DNA of 64,000 bases from Streptomyces durmitorensis (lineage in GTDB: Bacteria > Actinomycetota > Actinomycetes > Streptomycetales > Streptomycetaceae): positions 7,006,001-7,070,000 of the forward strand of contig NZ_CP097289.1 of assembly GCF_023498005.1 (NCBI RefSeq), in the 5' to 3' direction. Shown here piece by piece: positions 35,285-43,003 of this stretch (its first letter is position 1; each line of letters begins with the position of its first letter). The position numbers were made by a program, and so were the translations under genes. The notes below the pieces were generated by a model that was not told where the DNA came from, did not search any database, and was given only the letters and a program-made list of their open reading frames with translations.

Positions 35285-36775
35285 GTGGAGATGGACAGTG
35301 GGTTGTTGGCCGCCATCGTGGGTACAGCGGGCGCCGGGCTCGGCACCGCAGGAGGGGCGTGGTGGCGAGGGCACACTAGTGTTCGAACTGCAGCGCGTCT
35401 CGTTTACGCCGAACTGACCCGAGACAGCGCGGCCGTGGTCTACTTCCGCATGACCGGACACTGGGCCGCACCAGCACTACCTCGGGTGGCCTGGGATGCT
35501 CATGGCGAGGCCATCGCACGGAGGCGAAACAGTGCCTCGTTCGAGTCTGTGCATCGAGGGTACGAGGCTCTGGAGATCATTCCTGCGCTAGCCGACGACA
35601 CGATCGATGAGTATGTGCGCGACCAGCTGTTGAGAGAACCAGTGAACTGGCTATTGGGAGCCATCAAAGAGCTCGGCAAGATAGCTAAGGTCTCGCCTGA
35701 ACAGATACGCGAGACGACGCAGCGTCTCAATGGTCCGTACACCGCAGCAGGACGTCTCGCGTTGTCTCCCAAGTTCCGCACGGGTGTGATCCCACTGTCG
35801 CTGCAGGAGCGAATTGCCGTCATGGGCACCGAAATCTGGCAGGTGTCCGAGAGCTCCCAGTCGACCTCACGTCCACCTAAGCCTCGGTCAGCCGCCCGCA
35901 CAGTGAAATCCGGAACTCTGCAGGTCATTTACGACGCGAAGAATCGGAAGAGTGAGTTCGTTGTAGCCCGTACCACGGGAGATTCCGCGACCGGCGACGC
36001 TGCCGTCGATGAAACCTACGAAGCGCTGGCGGCCATTACTGACTATTGCAAGACCGTCCTGGAACGGGATCAGCTCCTGCCTAAGCCTTTGTGCGCGGTA
36101 GTTCATTATGCCGTCAAAGAAAACAATGCCTGGTGGGACGGTGAACAGGTGATTGTCGGGGATGGAGACGAAGAGACCTTCGGGCGGTTCAGTCAGTCCC
36201 TCGACCTGATCGCGCACACGGTCTGGCACAGCCTCGACGAGGTACAGTCATTCGGCTATTTCGGAGAGTCCGGAGCTCTCAATGAGTCGTTCTGCGACGT
36301 GTTCGGTCTACTGGTTAAACAGCACCGATACGCTCACCTCGCTGCGGAAACAGACTGGGTTTTCGGTCGCGGACTCCTCATGCCGGAAAGGACCGGCATC
36401 GGTCTGCGCTCGTTAAGGGAACCGGGCAGTGCGTACGACGACGACCTACTCGGTAAGGATTCACAGCCCGCCCACATGGATGGCTACGTGCGCACGGGAC
36501 GAGACAACGGCGGTGTCCACATCAACAGTGGTATCCCCAACCACTCCTTCTACCTATTGGCTGTCGACCTAGGCGGCTACGCCTGGGAACGTGCCGGACG
36601 CATTTGGTGGGATGCGCTCGTGGGCGAGGAAGGGCGCAAGGATCTCAAGTTCACCGACTGGGCCCGCCGCACTGTGGCAGCAGCAGCCAGCCGTTACGGC
36701 GAGGACGGTGAGGAACATCGAGCTGTCATCGCGTCCTGGGAAGGTGTGGGTGTGCCCATCACCACCGACGACTAG
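35285..36775 (+). CDS. thermolysin-fold (M4-like) protein lacking the catalytic Glu
   Basis: This 496-residue protein has a short N-terminal hydrophobic segment (about 6-26, LLAAIVGTAGAGLGTAGGAW). A helical region without known domain (about 35-200) follows. The C-terminal M4 domain has DLIAHTVWHSL in place of HExxH (H311 and H315 with Thr312 at the catalytic Glu). ESGALNESFCDVFG supplies ligand Glu334 and Asp338, and NGGVHINSGIPNHSFYLLA supplies His412. Zinc ligands and transition-state His are thus kept while the general base is lost. There is no propeptide or Sec signal, so it is probably membrane-tethered with a cytoplasmic or signal-anchored domain. Codon 377 is TTA. Function may be binding rather than cleavage. 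Confidence 0.8.
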   Translation: MEMDSGLLAAIVGTAGAGLGTAGGAWWRGHTSVRTAARLVYAELTRDSAAVVYFRMTGHWAAPALPRVAWDAHGEAIARRRNSASFESVHRGYEALEIIPALADDTIDEYVRDQLLREPVNWLLGAIKELGKIAKVSPEQIRETTQRLNGPYTAAGRLALSPKFRTGVIPLSLQERIAVMGTEIWQVSESSQSTSRPPKPRSAARTVKSGTLQVIYDAKNRKSEFVVARTTGDSATGDAAVDETYEALAAITDYCKTVLERDQLLPKPLCAVVHYAVKENNAWWDGEQVIVGDGDEETFGRFSQSLDLIAHTVWHSLDEVQSFGYFGESGALNESFCDVFGLLVKQHRYAHLAAETDWVFGRGLLMPERTGIGLRSLREPGSAYDDDLLGKDSQPAHMDGYVRTGRDNGGVHINSGIPNHSFYLLAVDLGGYAWERAGRIWWDALVGEEGRKDLKFTDWARRTVAAAASRYGEDGEEHRAVIASWEGVGVPITTDD

Positions 36776-36914
36776 GTAGCAGGGCAAGGGACACCAAGCC
36801 CGGTGCAGCAGAGCAAACCTGGGTACGGTCGATGTCGTGTCGGGCGCGCGTCGGGTTGGTCACCCGTGAGCGTGCGCTGGTTGATCGCGCGCGACTAGGG
36901 GAGCTGGTACGGGC

Positions 36915-37835
36915 ATGGCGGTTGACGCTGCTCGGGGATCGGGCGAGGGGTTCACGTCGGCGAGTGCGGTGCGGGTGATGGCTGCTGCATGCCGGGCTGC
37001 GGGACTCGACGACAGAGGGGCGGAGTTGATCCGTCTCGGAGAGAACGCGCTCTTCCGGCTGGCGTCCGTGCCGGTGATCGTGCGTATCGCGCGGTCTGTT
37101 GAGTATCTGCCGATGTCGCGCAATGAGGTGGCGGTGTCGCGCTGGCTGGCAGAGGAGGGTTTCCCGGCCGCACGGGTCGTCGATGACCTGGAGCAGCCGT
37201 TGCTGATAGACGGGCACCCAGTGACCCTCTGGCATCTGATCGTCGAGGGCGATCGGAAGGCGACCTATGGGGAGCTGGGTGGGATCCTGCGGGATCTGCA
37301 CTCGATGACGTTGCCGGACGGCTTGGATCTGCCTCCGTACAGCGTCTTCGGCAAGACGGAGCTGCGGCTCGAACGGCCGGTCGGTGTGCCGCAGGACGAC
37401 ATCGAGTTCCTGCGGAAGCGGGATCGTGAACTACGGGACAAGTACGAGGAGCTGCGGTTCGAGTCGGCCAAGGGGCCGGTGCACGGTGACGCTCACGTGC
37501 AGAACCTCATGGTCGACGATCAAGGACAGGTGATCCTGATCGACTTTGAGAGCTTCGCCTTCGATCATCCTGAATGGGATCTCATGGTGACGTCCGTGGA
37601 GCATCACAGCCTCGGGTGGCAGACCGACGCGCAGTACGCCGACTTCGTGGCCGCGTACGGGCGGGATCTCTATGACTGGCACGGCTACGACACGGTCCGC
37701 GGGATTCAGGAATTCCACATGACGACGTGGCTCATGCAGAACGTCGCTGAGGACGAGGAGACGGCTGCCGAGTACCGGCGCCGTATCGCCGGACTGCGGA
37801 ACGATGACGGGCCTCGGGACTGGCGGCCGTGGTAG
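36915..37835 (+). CDS. APH-fold phosphotransferase
   Basis: This 306-residue kinase-like protein of the aminoglycoside/choline kinase superfamily has an N-lobe with RLGENALFRLASVPVIVRIAR. The nucleotide-linker region is HPVTLWHLIVEGDRKATYGE. The catalytic loop is GPVHGDAHVQNLMVD (Asp and Asn of the HGDxxxxN motif), and the metal site is VILIDFESFAFDHPEWDL. The substrate cannot be told from sequence; drug resistance should not be assumed. It lies between the M4-like gene and the XRE/TPR regulator, whose stop faces its own, and likely belongs to the element's cargo. No TTA codon was noticed in it. Confidence 0.87.
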   Translation: MAVDAARGSGEGFTSASAVRVMAAACRAAGLDDRGAELIRLGENALFRLASVPVIVRIARSVEYLPMSRNEVAVSRWLAEEGFPAARVVDDLEQPLLIDGHPVTLWHLIVEGDRKATYGELGGILRDLHSMTLPDGLDLPPYSVFGKTELRLERPVGVPQDDIEFLRKRDRELRDKYEELRFESAKGPVHGDAHVQNLMVDDQGQVILIDFESFAFDHPEWDLMVTSVEHHSLGWQTDAQYADFVAAYGRDLYDWHGYDTVRGIQEFHMTTWLMQNVAEDEETAAEYRRRIAGLRNDDGPRDWRPW

Positions 37836-37838
37836 CGG

Positions 37839-39209
37839 CTACTCGTCGTCCAGGCGGGCAACCGCGTCCCGCACCTTCTCGTTGAACACGGCGACGGTGG
37901 GGTTCGTGTAGTGGTCACTCACCTCATGCTGGAAATCGGTCACGTAGCGCTGGAAGCGGGCGGACTGGAGGGTGTCGCCACCGTCGACTGCCAAGCTGGC
38001 GGTGGTGACGGCGGCTTCCAACTCGCCGTTCAGCAGCTGGCTCTGGGCGAGCACCATGCGGCAGAAACCGAGGGTGCGGGCGTACTGCGGATCGGTGTTG
38101 TTCACGGCCCGCTGCGCGTGCGTGACGGCTTCACGGCGCTGTCTGAGGTCTCGGAAGCAATGGCAGAACTCGCCCATGAGTTCGGCGTCGTCGAAGTAAC
38201 CGAGCCATTCGGGGTCTTCGGCTGTGTCGGCATGCTCGAAGGATCGCTCGGCCTCGTTCATGGCTCGACCCGCGCCGATGGGGTCCCCGGCGTTGGACAG
38301 GGCGCGGGCCTCCATCGCGGAGAACAGAGCCATGGCGCGCGGTGTGGCCTTGCCGTGGGCGCCCTCGACTCCGGCGCGGGCGAGTTGGATCGCTTGGGCA
38401 TGGTTGCCGAGGTAGTTCGCTTGGTGGCTGAGGTTGGACAGGATGCGGGCGCCGAACATCCGGTCGTCGACCACCTTCGTCAGGCGGAGTGTGGAGACCA
38501 GGTAGCGGTGCGAGAGCTGGTGGTTGCCGGTGTCGTAGGCCGTCCATGCGAGTAGCTGCGAGATCTCGGCCGCTGCTCCGAGGAGGGAGTTGCCGACCCT
38601 CTCGCTGTAGCTGGCGCTGAGCAGCGGCAGGACCTCGTGGCGGAAGTAGTGCCGCAGGGCTTTGTGGCCGTGGCCTCCGCCGTAGAGGAAGTCCAGTCGC
38701 ATGAACATGTCGGCGGCGGTTCGGACAGCTCGTACGTCGCGCATGCCGACTCGCGGGGATGCGGGCCTGTCGGCCTGGACGCCATCGGGTCGCGCGATCA
38801 TCCAGGACAGGACGGCTGCACTAAGGTCCCCGTCGGCCACGATCAGCCCGTCGCCGGTCGTCGACTCCGGACGCTCCTGGGCGAGGCTGTCGAGCATGAT
38901 CAGCGCATCGGGTAACGACTGTTGGTACCCGACGTCCAGAGGGGTGGCCTGTTCGGATCGATCGGCGAATCCGAGGTCCGCCGCGGTGATCCGTCGGCCG
39001 AGTTTGGCGCTGAGCGCATCCGCCATGATTGCGGCAGATCGCGGATGGATGCCGGATCCTGCTCGCCATCGCTGTACCGCAACGTGCGTCGTCCCGAGAT
39101 CAGTACCGCGCTCCTGCGCAAGATCACGCATGCGCTTGGCGAGGCCCTTGTTCGAGACTTTGGCCTCGTCCATTACGGAGATCAATTGCGCGTTCGGCTC
39201 TCGGCTCAT
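37839..39209 (-). CDS. XRE-type regulator with TPR-like C-terminus
   Basis: This 456-residue protein has a helix-turn-helix near residues 8-75 (SNKGLAKRMRDLAQERGTDLG, TTHVAVQRWRAGSG). A long helical repeat region from about 200 to the end follows, with LGNHAQAIQLARAGVEGA, NEAERSFEHADTAEDPEW and GELEAAVTTASLAVDGG. That plan resembles streptomycete regulators where TPRs sense a peptide or partner. Codon 99 is TTA, so synthesis may depend on bldA. I start at MSREPNAQLIS because the upstream extension crosses operator-like DNA. It is divergent from the HATPase gene, and GTTCA/TGAAC palindromes fill the gap, making autoregulation likely. Confidence 0.82.
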   Translation of the reverse strand: MSREPNAQLISVMDEAKVSNKGLAKRMRDLAQERGTDLGTTHVAVQRWRAGSGIHPRSAAIMADALSAKLGRRITAADLGFADRSEQATPLDVGYQQSLPDALIMLDSLAQERPESTTGDGLIVADGDLSAAVLSWMIARPDGVQADRPASPRVGMRDVRAVRTAADMFMRLDFLYGGGHGHKALRHYFRHEVLPLLSASYSERVGNSLLGAAAEISQLLAWTAYDTGNHQLSHRYLVSTLRLTKVVDDRMFGARILSNLSHQANYLGNHAQAIQLARAGVEGAHGKATPRAMALFSAMEARALSNAGDPIGAGRAMNEAERSFEHADTAEDPEWLGYFDDAELMGEFCHCFRDLRQRREAVTHAQRAVNNTDPQYARTLGFCRMVLAQSQLLNGELEAAVTTASLAVDGGDTLQSARFQRYVTDFQHEVSDHYTNPTVAVFNEKVRDAVARLDDE

Positions 39210-39271
39210 GCTCCCCTGCCAACCCGAGATTGACGGCTTGTGTTCATCGTGGCACAGGCCGCTGACACCAG

Positions 39272-39361
39272 GGGGGTTCATGGGTGAACCCCCTTCCTCT
39301 TTACCGGTGTTCACGTGAACCCCCTGGCGAACGCTCCCTAATGAACGCCCCACGCCGTTCA
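39272..39361. promoter_or_regulatory. cluster of GTTCA/TGAAC palindromes
   Basis: Three paired sites lie in the 207-base divergent gap. GGGGGTTCA-tggg-TGAACCCCC is at 39272-39293, GTTCACGTGAAC (perfect) at 39309-39320, and an outward-facing TGAACG/CGTTCA pair at 39342-39361. They are probable binding sites for the neighbouring XRE/TPR regulator and may control both directions. Confidence 0.7.
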
Positions 39362-39416
39362 CTGTTCGGCACATGGAGGCGGGTTAAAGGGCTCGCCGGG
39401 AATCGGGAGGAACGCG

Positions 39417-39965
39417 GTGGACGCTCGGCAGAGCAAACACACAGCGAGAACTCCGGCGGTGGCCCGTCCGCGTGAGGTGGCTCCGGCTTTGGCTTCGGGG
39501 CACTTCAGGGCGCTGACCTTCTTCGCCGAGTCGGCGGATACCGTGCGTGCCGCGCGCGACATGACGACGGCGACGCTTCAGGGGTGGGGGCTCGGCCGCT
39601 GGTCTGAGGATGCTCGGCTTGTTGTCTCCGAGCTGGTGGGCAACGTGGTGCATCACGCGGTGCCAGACAATTGCCTGTCCCAGCCCGGTGGCTCGCGGCG
39701 TGTCGACGTCCTGCTGAAGATGTGGCCGAACTGGCTGTTCATCGGTGTCGTGGACGAAGACTCAACACCCCCTGATCTTCCCGTGGGTGAGTTCATCTCC
39801 CCCGAATTGGCCGGTGATTTCAGCGAGGCATTGCTGCCGGACCGTGGACGCGGCCTGCTGATCGTTCAGCGTCTCGCGGATGCCGTGTGGTGGTCACCGG
39901 GGGATGACGGCGGCAAGACCGTGTGGTGCCGCTTCGACCTCGACCTCATCACTAGCCCGTCGTAG
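39417..39965 (+). CDS. HATPase (anti-sigma-factor/RsbW-like) protein
   Basis: This 182-residue GHKL-fold protein has RWSEDARLVVSELVGNVVHH as the N-box. VVDEDSTPPDLP stands at the place of the G1 box, and DRGRGLLIVQRLADAVWWSP is the G2-like loop. Such proteins in streptomycetes are single-domain serine-kinase homologues related to RsbW/SpoIIAB and are commonly paired with XRE regulators. The first G1 Gly is replaced (VDEDS rather than VxDxG), so ATP binding may be altered. It starts at GTG and is divergent from the regulator across an operator cluster. It likely acts as a switch partner for that regulator or a sigma factor. Confidence 0.82.
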   Translation: MDARQSKHTARTPAVARPREVAPALASGHFRALTFFAESADTVRAARDMTTATLQGWGLGRWSEDARLVVSELVGNVVHHAVPDNCLSQPGGSRRVDVLLKMWPNWLFIGVVDEDSTPPDLPVGEFISPELAGDFSEALLPDRGRGLLIVQRLADAVWWSPGDDGGKTVWCRFDLDLITSPS

Positions 39966-40138
39966 AGATCGCCGAGCCGTCGTCCTCCCCTGCAAGCTCC
40001 CACGCGATCGGGAGTGCGGGCGGCGGCTCGGTCATCGGCTGGAGTCTGACCGCTCCGGCCAAGGGGCGCGGCCTCTCGGATGACTCCGGGGGCTCCCCTC
40101 CCGATTGAGGGGCCGCGCCTCACAACTGAAGACCGAAA

Positions 40139-40227
40139 CCGGGCCACCCCGTCAGCCGTGGAAAGCGAAGGGTGGCCCGGCAGGGGACGCAGCGGTCCCC
40201 GGTGCCTGATGGTACCGGGGCCGCTGC
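40139..40227. terminator. two successive strong hairpins
   Basis: CCGGGCCACCC pairs with GGGTGGCCCGG (40139-40149 and 40170-40180). About nine bases on, 40189-40206 pairs with 40211-40227 over 17 bp with one bulge and a TGAT loop. They lie 170 bases after the HATPase stop and 70 bases before the 50-aa gene. They are probably terminators, or possibly a structured leader for the small gene. Confidence 0.7.
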
Positions 40228-40295
40228 GCTGCGTTTCTGCCTCGGACTAAGGAAATTGACGATCCGTTACCTAGATCAAGGAAGAGGCGGACAGG

Positions 40296-40448
40296 GTGAC
40301 TGGCGCGGGTGAGGGCGGGCTGAGTGATGGTCTCGGCGTCGCGGGCGCGGACTTCGGTCTGTGGGTGCCCGGCGTCGACTACGTGGCAGGCTGGCGCGAG
40401 GCTCGGGAGGCTGCGGACCGATGGAAAAAGGCTATGAGCGCGGCATGA
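40296..40448 (+). CDS. 50-residue peptide at the right junction
   Basis: A GTG-started frame encodes a Gly-rich head (TGAGEGGLSDGLGVAGADFG), a WVPGVDY turn and a helical tail (GWREAREAADRWKKAMSAA). GGAAGAGGCGG lies upstream. Its TGA falls inside the junction repeat, so insertion or excision would preserve or alter its end. I do not know the family. Position after the XRE/HATPase pair resembles the slot of small effector peptides such as DUF397, but the sequence is different. Confidence 0.5.
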   Translation: MTGAGEGGLSDGLGVAGADFGLWVPGVDYVAGWREAREAADRWKKAMSAA

Positions 40449-40656
40449 TCCACGTCATGCGATCCCGCTTCCATGCGTCGGGGAAGCGGCCGGTGCGGGC
40501 CGCCGGCTCGCCGAGCCCGGGGGCGTACGCCTGGTAGACGGTGACGGTCGACTCCGTGTGCAGGGCGCGGATCTGGCGGGTGGGCGGTGCTGTGGTGATG
40601 GTGGCGGCGGTATCGGTGCCGGTATTGGTGTCGGTGTCGGTGTCTGTGTGGTTCAT
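40432..40656 (-). pseudogene. N-terminal fragment of the split DUF4291 gene
   Basis: A 74-codon frame begins with a Thr/Asp repeat (HTDTDTDTNTGTDTAA). It then shows the DUF4291 start: RQIRALHTESTVTVYQAYAP and RFPDAWKRDRMTWI. After that Ile it runs into four junction codons (MPRS) and a stop. Joined to the 33-kb fragment it would give a continuous protein of about 229 residues, in line with intact family members. The Asp-Thr run is encoded by a GGTGTC-like hexanucleotide repeat. Confidence 0.82.
40446..40457. repeat. right junction repeat (attR-like)
   Basis: TGATCCACGTCA matches the left junction with one mismatch. It lies in the inverted repeat GCATGA-tccacg-TCATGC (40443-40460). On the chromosome side it reads, on the minus strand, as the DUF4291 codons for RMTWI. 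Confidence 0.65.
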
Positions 40657-40792
40657 GCGCGTCAGCCTGCGGGGCTGGTGCTCTCGCTTGCCAGTGAATT
40701 GTCGATGCGGGCGAGCTCTCCGCCCCGCCGGAGCGGGGGCTACGAGCTCCGGACGCGCGGAGGCGGGCGTCGACCTCTCCTGGCACGAGCCC

Positions 40793-41014
40793 ATGAACGA
40801 ACTGCTGCGGCGCGCGGTCGCCGACGGCCGCCGCGATCACAGCGTCTCCGCCCTGGTGGAGGTGCTCAGGAAGCGGCCGGGGCGGGGCGTCGCACAGCCC
40901 GCCGGTCAGGGCGTCCCGCGTCCCCCGATGCCGACCAGCCCTGATGTCCGCGAAAACGTCACATCACGGAAATACTCAGGCCCCTTCCTCCCCAGCAAGA
41001 CCGTTTACCGTTGA
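40793..41014 (+). CDS. possible small hypothetical gene or remnant
   Basis: A 73-codon frame from ATG starts MNELLRRAVADGRRDHSVSA, a plausible helix, and the open frame upstream (VDLSWHEP) also looks coding. The second half is low-complexity, with many Pro and Ser residues. It lies between the DUF4291 fragment and the FUSC gene. I do not recognise it, and it may be the tail of a lost gene. Confidence 0.25.
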   Translation: MNELLRRAVADGRRDHSVSALVEVLRKRPGRGVAQPAGQGVPRPPMPTSPDVRENVTSRKYSGPFLPSKTVYR

Positions 41015-41076
41015 TCACAGCCCAGGCCGAAGTCGTCCGGCGGCACGTACCCGTACCCGACGACGACAGGAACACG

Positions 41077-42972
41077 GTGAGCCCGGTGACCCCGCGCGCA
41101 GCTTCCGCTTCTCTTCCGCCTTGGCTCGGTCATGCCCTGCGTACGCAGCGTGGGCCCGTGCCGTGGCACTCCGTGGTGCGGGGTGCGCTGGCCGCGGGGC
41201 CGTTGCTGTGCGCGGGCATGGTCGCCGGACGGGTGTCCGTGGGAGTCGTGGCCGCGCTCGGGGCCATGCTGGCCGGGATCAACGACCGGCCGGGGAGCCA
41301 GCGCGTCGCCGTGCGGCGGATCGGGGTGCCCGCGCTCGCCGGGGCGGGCGGACTGGCCTTCGGGGCGTACGTCGGTGCGTCGGCCGGAGGGGCGCCCGTC
41401 CTGCCCCTCCTGTTCGCCTTGCTCGGACTGTTCGCCGGTGCCTTCAGCGCCGTCGGGCCCGTCGCCTCCTCCAGCGGCACGCAACTGCTCGTCGCCGCCG
41501 CCATCGGGGCCGGGATGCCGCTGCCCGAGCCCGGGTGGCAGCGGGCGCTGTTCTTCCTCGCCGGGGCCGGGTGGCTGATCCTGCTGCGGCTCGTGCTGCC
41601 CTCGCCCTCGCCCTCGTCCTCGCCCGGCAAGGGGTGGACCGGTGCCGGCCCCAGGGGCGGCAGGCCCGCCATGCCGCCCTACCGCCTCGATCGCCTGGAC
41701 GGCGAACGCGCCGCCGTCAGCGCCGTCTACGAAGCCGTCGCCGCGCTTCTCGACTCCGCCGGTACCTCCCGGTCCACCTCCTGCCGCGCGGCCCTCACCG
41801 CCGCCCTCGACCAGGCACAGGACGCCCTCTCCGGGCCACGCCTGCGCCGGCACGCCGGCTCGGCCGCCGAGCGGCGGCTGCACGCGCAGTACCTCGCCGC
41901 CCTGCCGCTCGGCGAGGCGGCGACCGCGCTCGCCTGGGCCGGTGAGCCGCTGCCGGAGCGGGTGGGAGAGGGGCCGCGCCGCCTCGCGGCCGCCGTCCGC
42001 GACTCCGTCCCCTGCGGACCGCTGCCCGCGCCCGCCCGCTCCGGCGCCGGGCTCCGCGCCCTCGACGACGCGCTGCTGCACGCCGCCGAAGCCTTCGACA
42101 GCGGCACCGCGAAGCCCCCGCACGGCCCCCGGCGCGGCCCTGTCGACGTACTGCGCGCGGCGGCAGGTCCCGGCGGGCGCGAGTACGGCGTGCGCGTCGC
42201 GCTCTGCTTCGGGGCCAGCGCGGCCGTCGCGCAGGCCCTGCACCACCCGCACTGGTACTGGCTGCCCGCCACCGCCGTCTTCCTGGTCAAGCCCGACCTC
42301 GGGCCGCTGGCCTCGCGCGTCCTGTGCCGCGCCCTCGGCACCGTCCTGGGTGCCGTCCTCTTCGCGGGGCTCGCCGCCCTGCTGCCACGGCCCGCCGGAC
42401 TCGTGGCCGTCGTCGCCGTGTGCGGTGCGCTGATCCCCGTCGCCACCCGGCACTTCGCCGCCCAGACGGCCGTCGTCACCGTCCTCGTGCTCGCCCTCGT
42501 CATGGTGGGCGGGGAGCCGCAGGCCTCCTGGGGGCGGATCGGCGAGACGCTGCTCGCCTGCGGGATCGTCCTGCTCGTCGGGCATCTGCCGTGGCCGGTG
42601 CAGCGCGGCGGCCGCGTACAGGACCGGCTCTCGGCCGCCCGTGAGTCCGCGCAGGCGTATCTGCGCCACGTCCTGAGCGGCGCGGGTGACGGCGGGCCCG
42701 CAGGAGCCGACCACCGCGCCGCCCGCTGGGCCCTGCGGCGCGAGGCCTACCGGACGCTGGCCGAGGCCCGCGCCGCGATCGACCTGGCGGCCGCCGAACT
42801 CCCCACCCTGGCGCGGCACTCCGCGGGCTCGGAGGAGGTGGCGGCCACCCTCGAACGCCTCGTCGACACCACGACCGCCTGCGCCGTGCACGTCGACGAC
42901 ACGGGGCGCCTGCCGCGGCGGCACGCGGAGCGCCTCGACGCGCTGCTTGCGGAGCTCACCGCGGTGGCGTGA
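41077..42972 (+). CDS. FUSC-family (aromatic-acid exporter-like) membrane protein
   Basis: This protein of about 631 residues has two membrane blocks. An N-terminal one (about residues 30-175, with GVVAALGAMLAGINDRPGSQ) and a C-terminal one (about 375-520, with HPHWYWLPATAVFLVKPDLG) are each followed by a soluble helical domain. This duplicated layout and the PxxxxRxxxRxxGTxxG-like SRVLCRALGTVLGAV stretch match FUSC/YccS-type proteins, some of which export aromatic acids. I use the GTG with ACAGGA before it; a TTG 66 bases upstream would extend it. The substrate is not known. Confidence 0.85.
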   Translation: MSPVTPRAASASLPPWLGHALRTQRGPVPWHSVVRGALAAGPLLCAGMVAGRVSVGVVAALGAMLAGINDRPGSQRVAVRRIGVPALAGAGGLAFGAYVGASAGGAPVLPLLFALLGLFAGAFSAVGPVASSSGTQLLVAAAIGAGMPLPEPGWQRALFFLAGAGWLILLRLVLPSPSPSSSPGKGWTGAGPRGGRPAMPPYRLDRLDGERAAVSAVYEAVAALLDSAGTSRSTSCRAALTAALDQAQDALSGPRLRRHAGSAAERRLHAQYLAALPLGEAATALAWAGEPLPERVGEGPRRLAAAVRDSVPCGPLPAPARSGAGLRALDDALLHAAEAFDSGTAKPPHGPRRGPVDVLRAAAGPGGREYGVRVALCFGASAAVAQALHHPHWYWLPATAVFLVKPDLGPLASRVLCRALGTVLGAVLFAGLAALLPRPAGLVAVVAVCGALIPVATRHFAAQTAVVTVLVLALVMVGGEPQASWGRIGETLLACGIVLLVGHLPWPVQRGGRVQDRLSAARESAQAYLRHVLSGAGDGGPAGADHRAARWALRREAYRTLAEARAAIDLAAAELPTLARHSAGSEEVAATLERLVDTTTACAVHVDDTGRLPRRHAERLDALLAELTAVA

Positions 42973-43003
42973 CCATCCAGGCCAGGCGTCAGAGGTCCAC
43001 GCG

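Larger units (their letters stand above)
33736..40457. mobile_element. 6.7-kb insertion interrupting a DUF4291 gene
   Basis: The two halves of one DUF4291 gene flank this segment in matching order and orientation, each ending at a TGATCCAyGTCA sequence. Codon use inside is less G/C-restricted, and three genes carry TTA codons. Contents: a membrane protein, a 33-aa peptide, a thermolysin-like protein, an APH-like kinase, an XRE/TPR regulator, an HATPase and a 50-aa peptide. No integrase, transposase, replication or transfer gene is recognisable. It could be a decayed integrative element, a passenger moved by a recombinase in trans, or a genomic islet. Boundaries are uncertain by a few bases within the repeats. 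Confidence 0.78.

Noticed and set aside
36915..37835. APH-like gene considered as an antibiotic-resistance determinant
   Set aside because: The fold is shared by many kinases of unknown substrate, and no residue pattern of a known resistance enzyme is recognisable.
40541..40792. Plus-strand frame with a Val-Ser-Val run upstream of the 40793 ATG
   Set aside because: It is the antisense of the Asp-Thr repeat in the DUF4291 N-terminal fragment.
41005..42924. 639-codon minus-strand frame opposite the FUSC gene
   Set aside because: No domain and extreme Gly/Arg composition; the plus strand has membrane helices in the expected layout.
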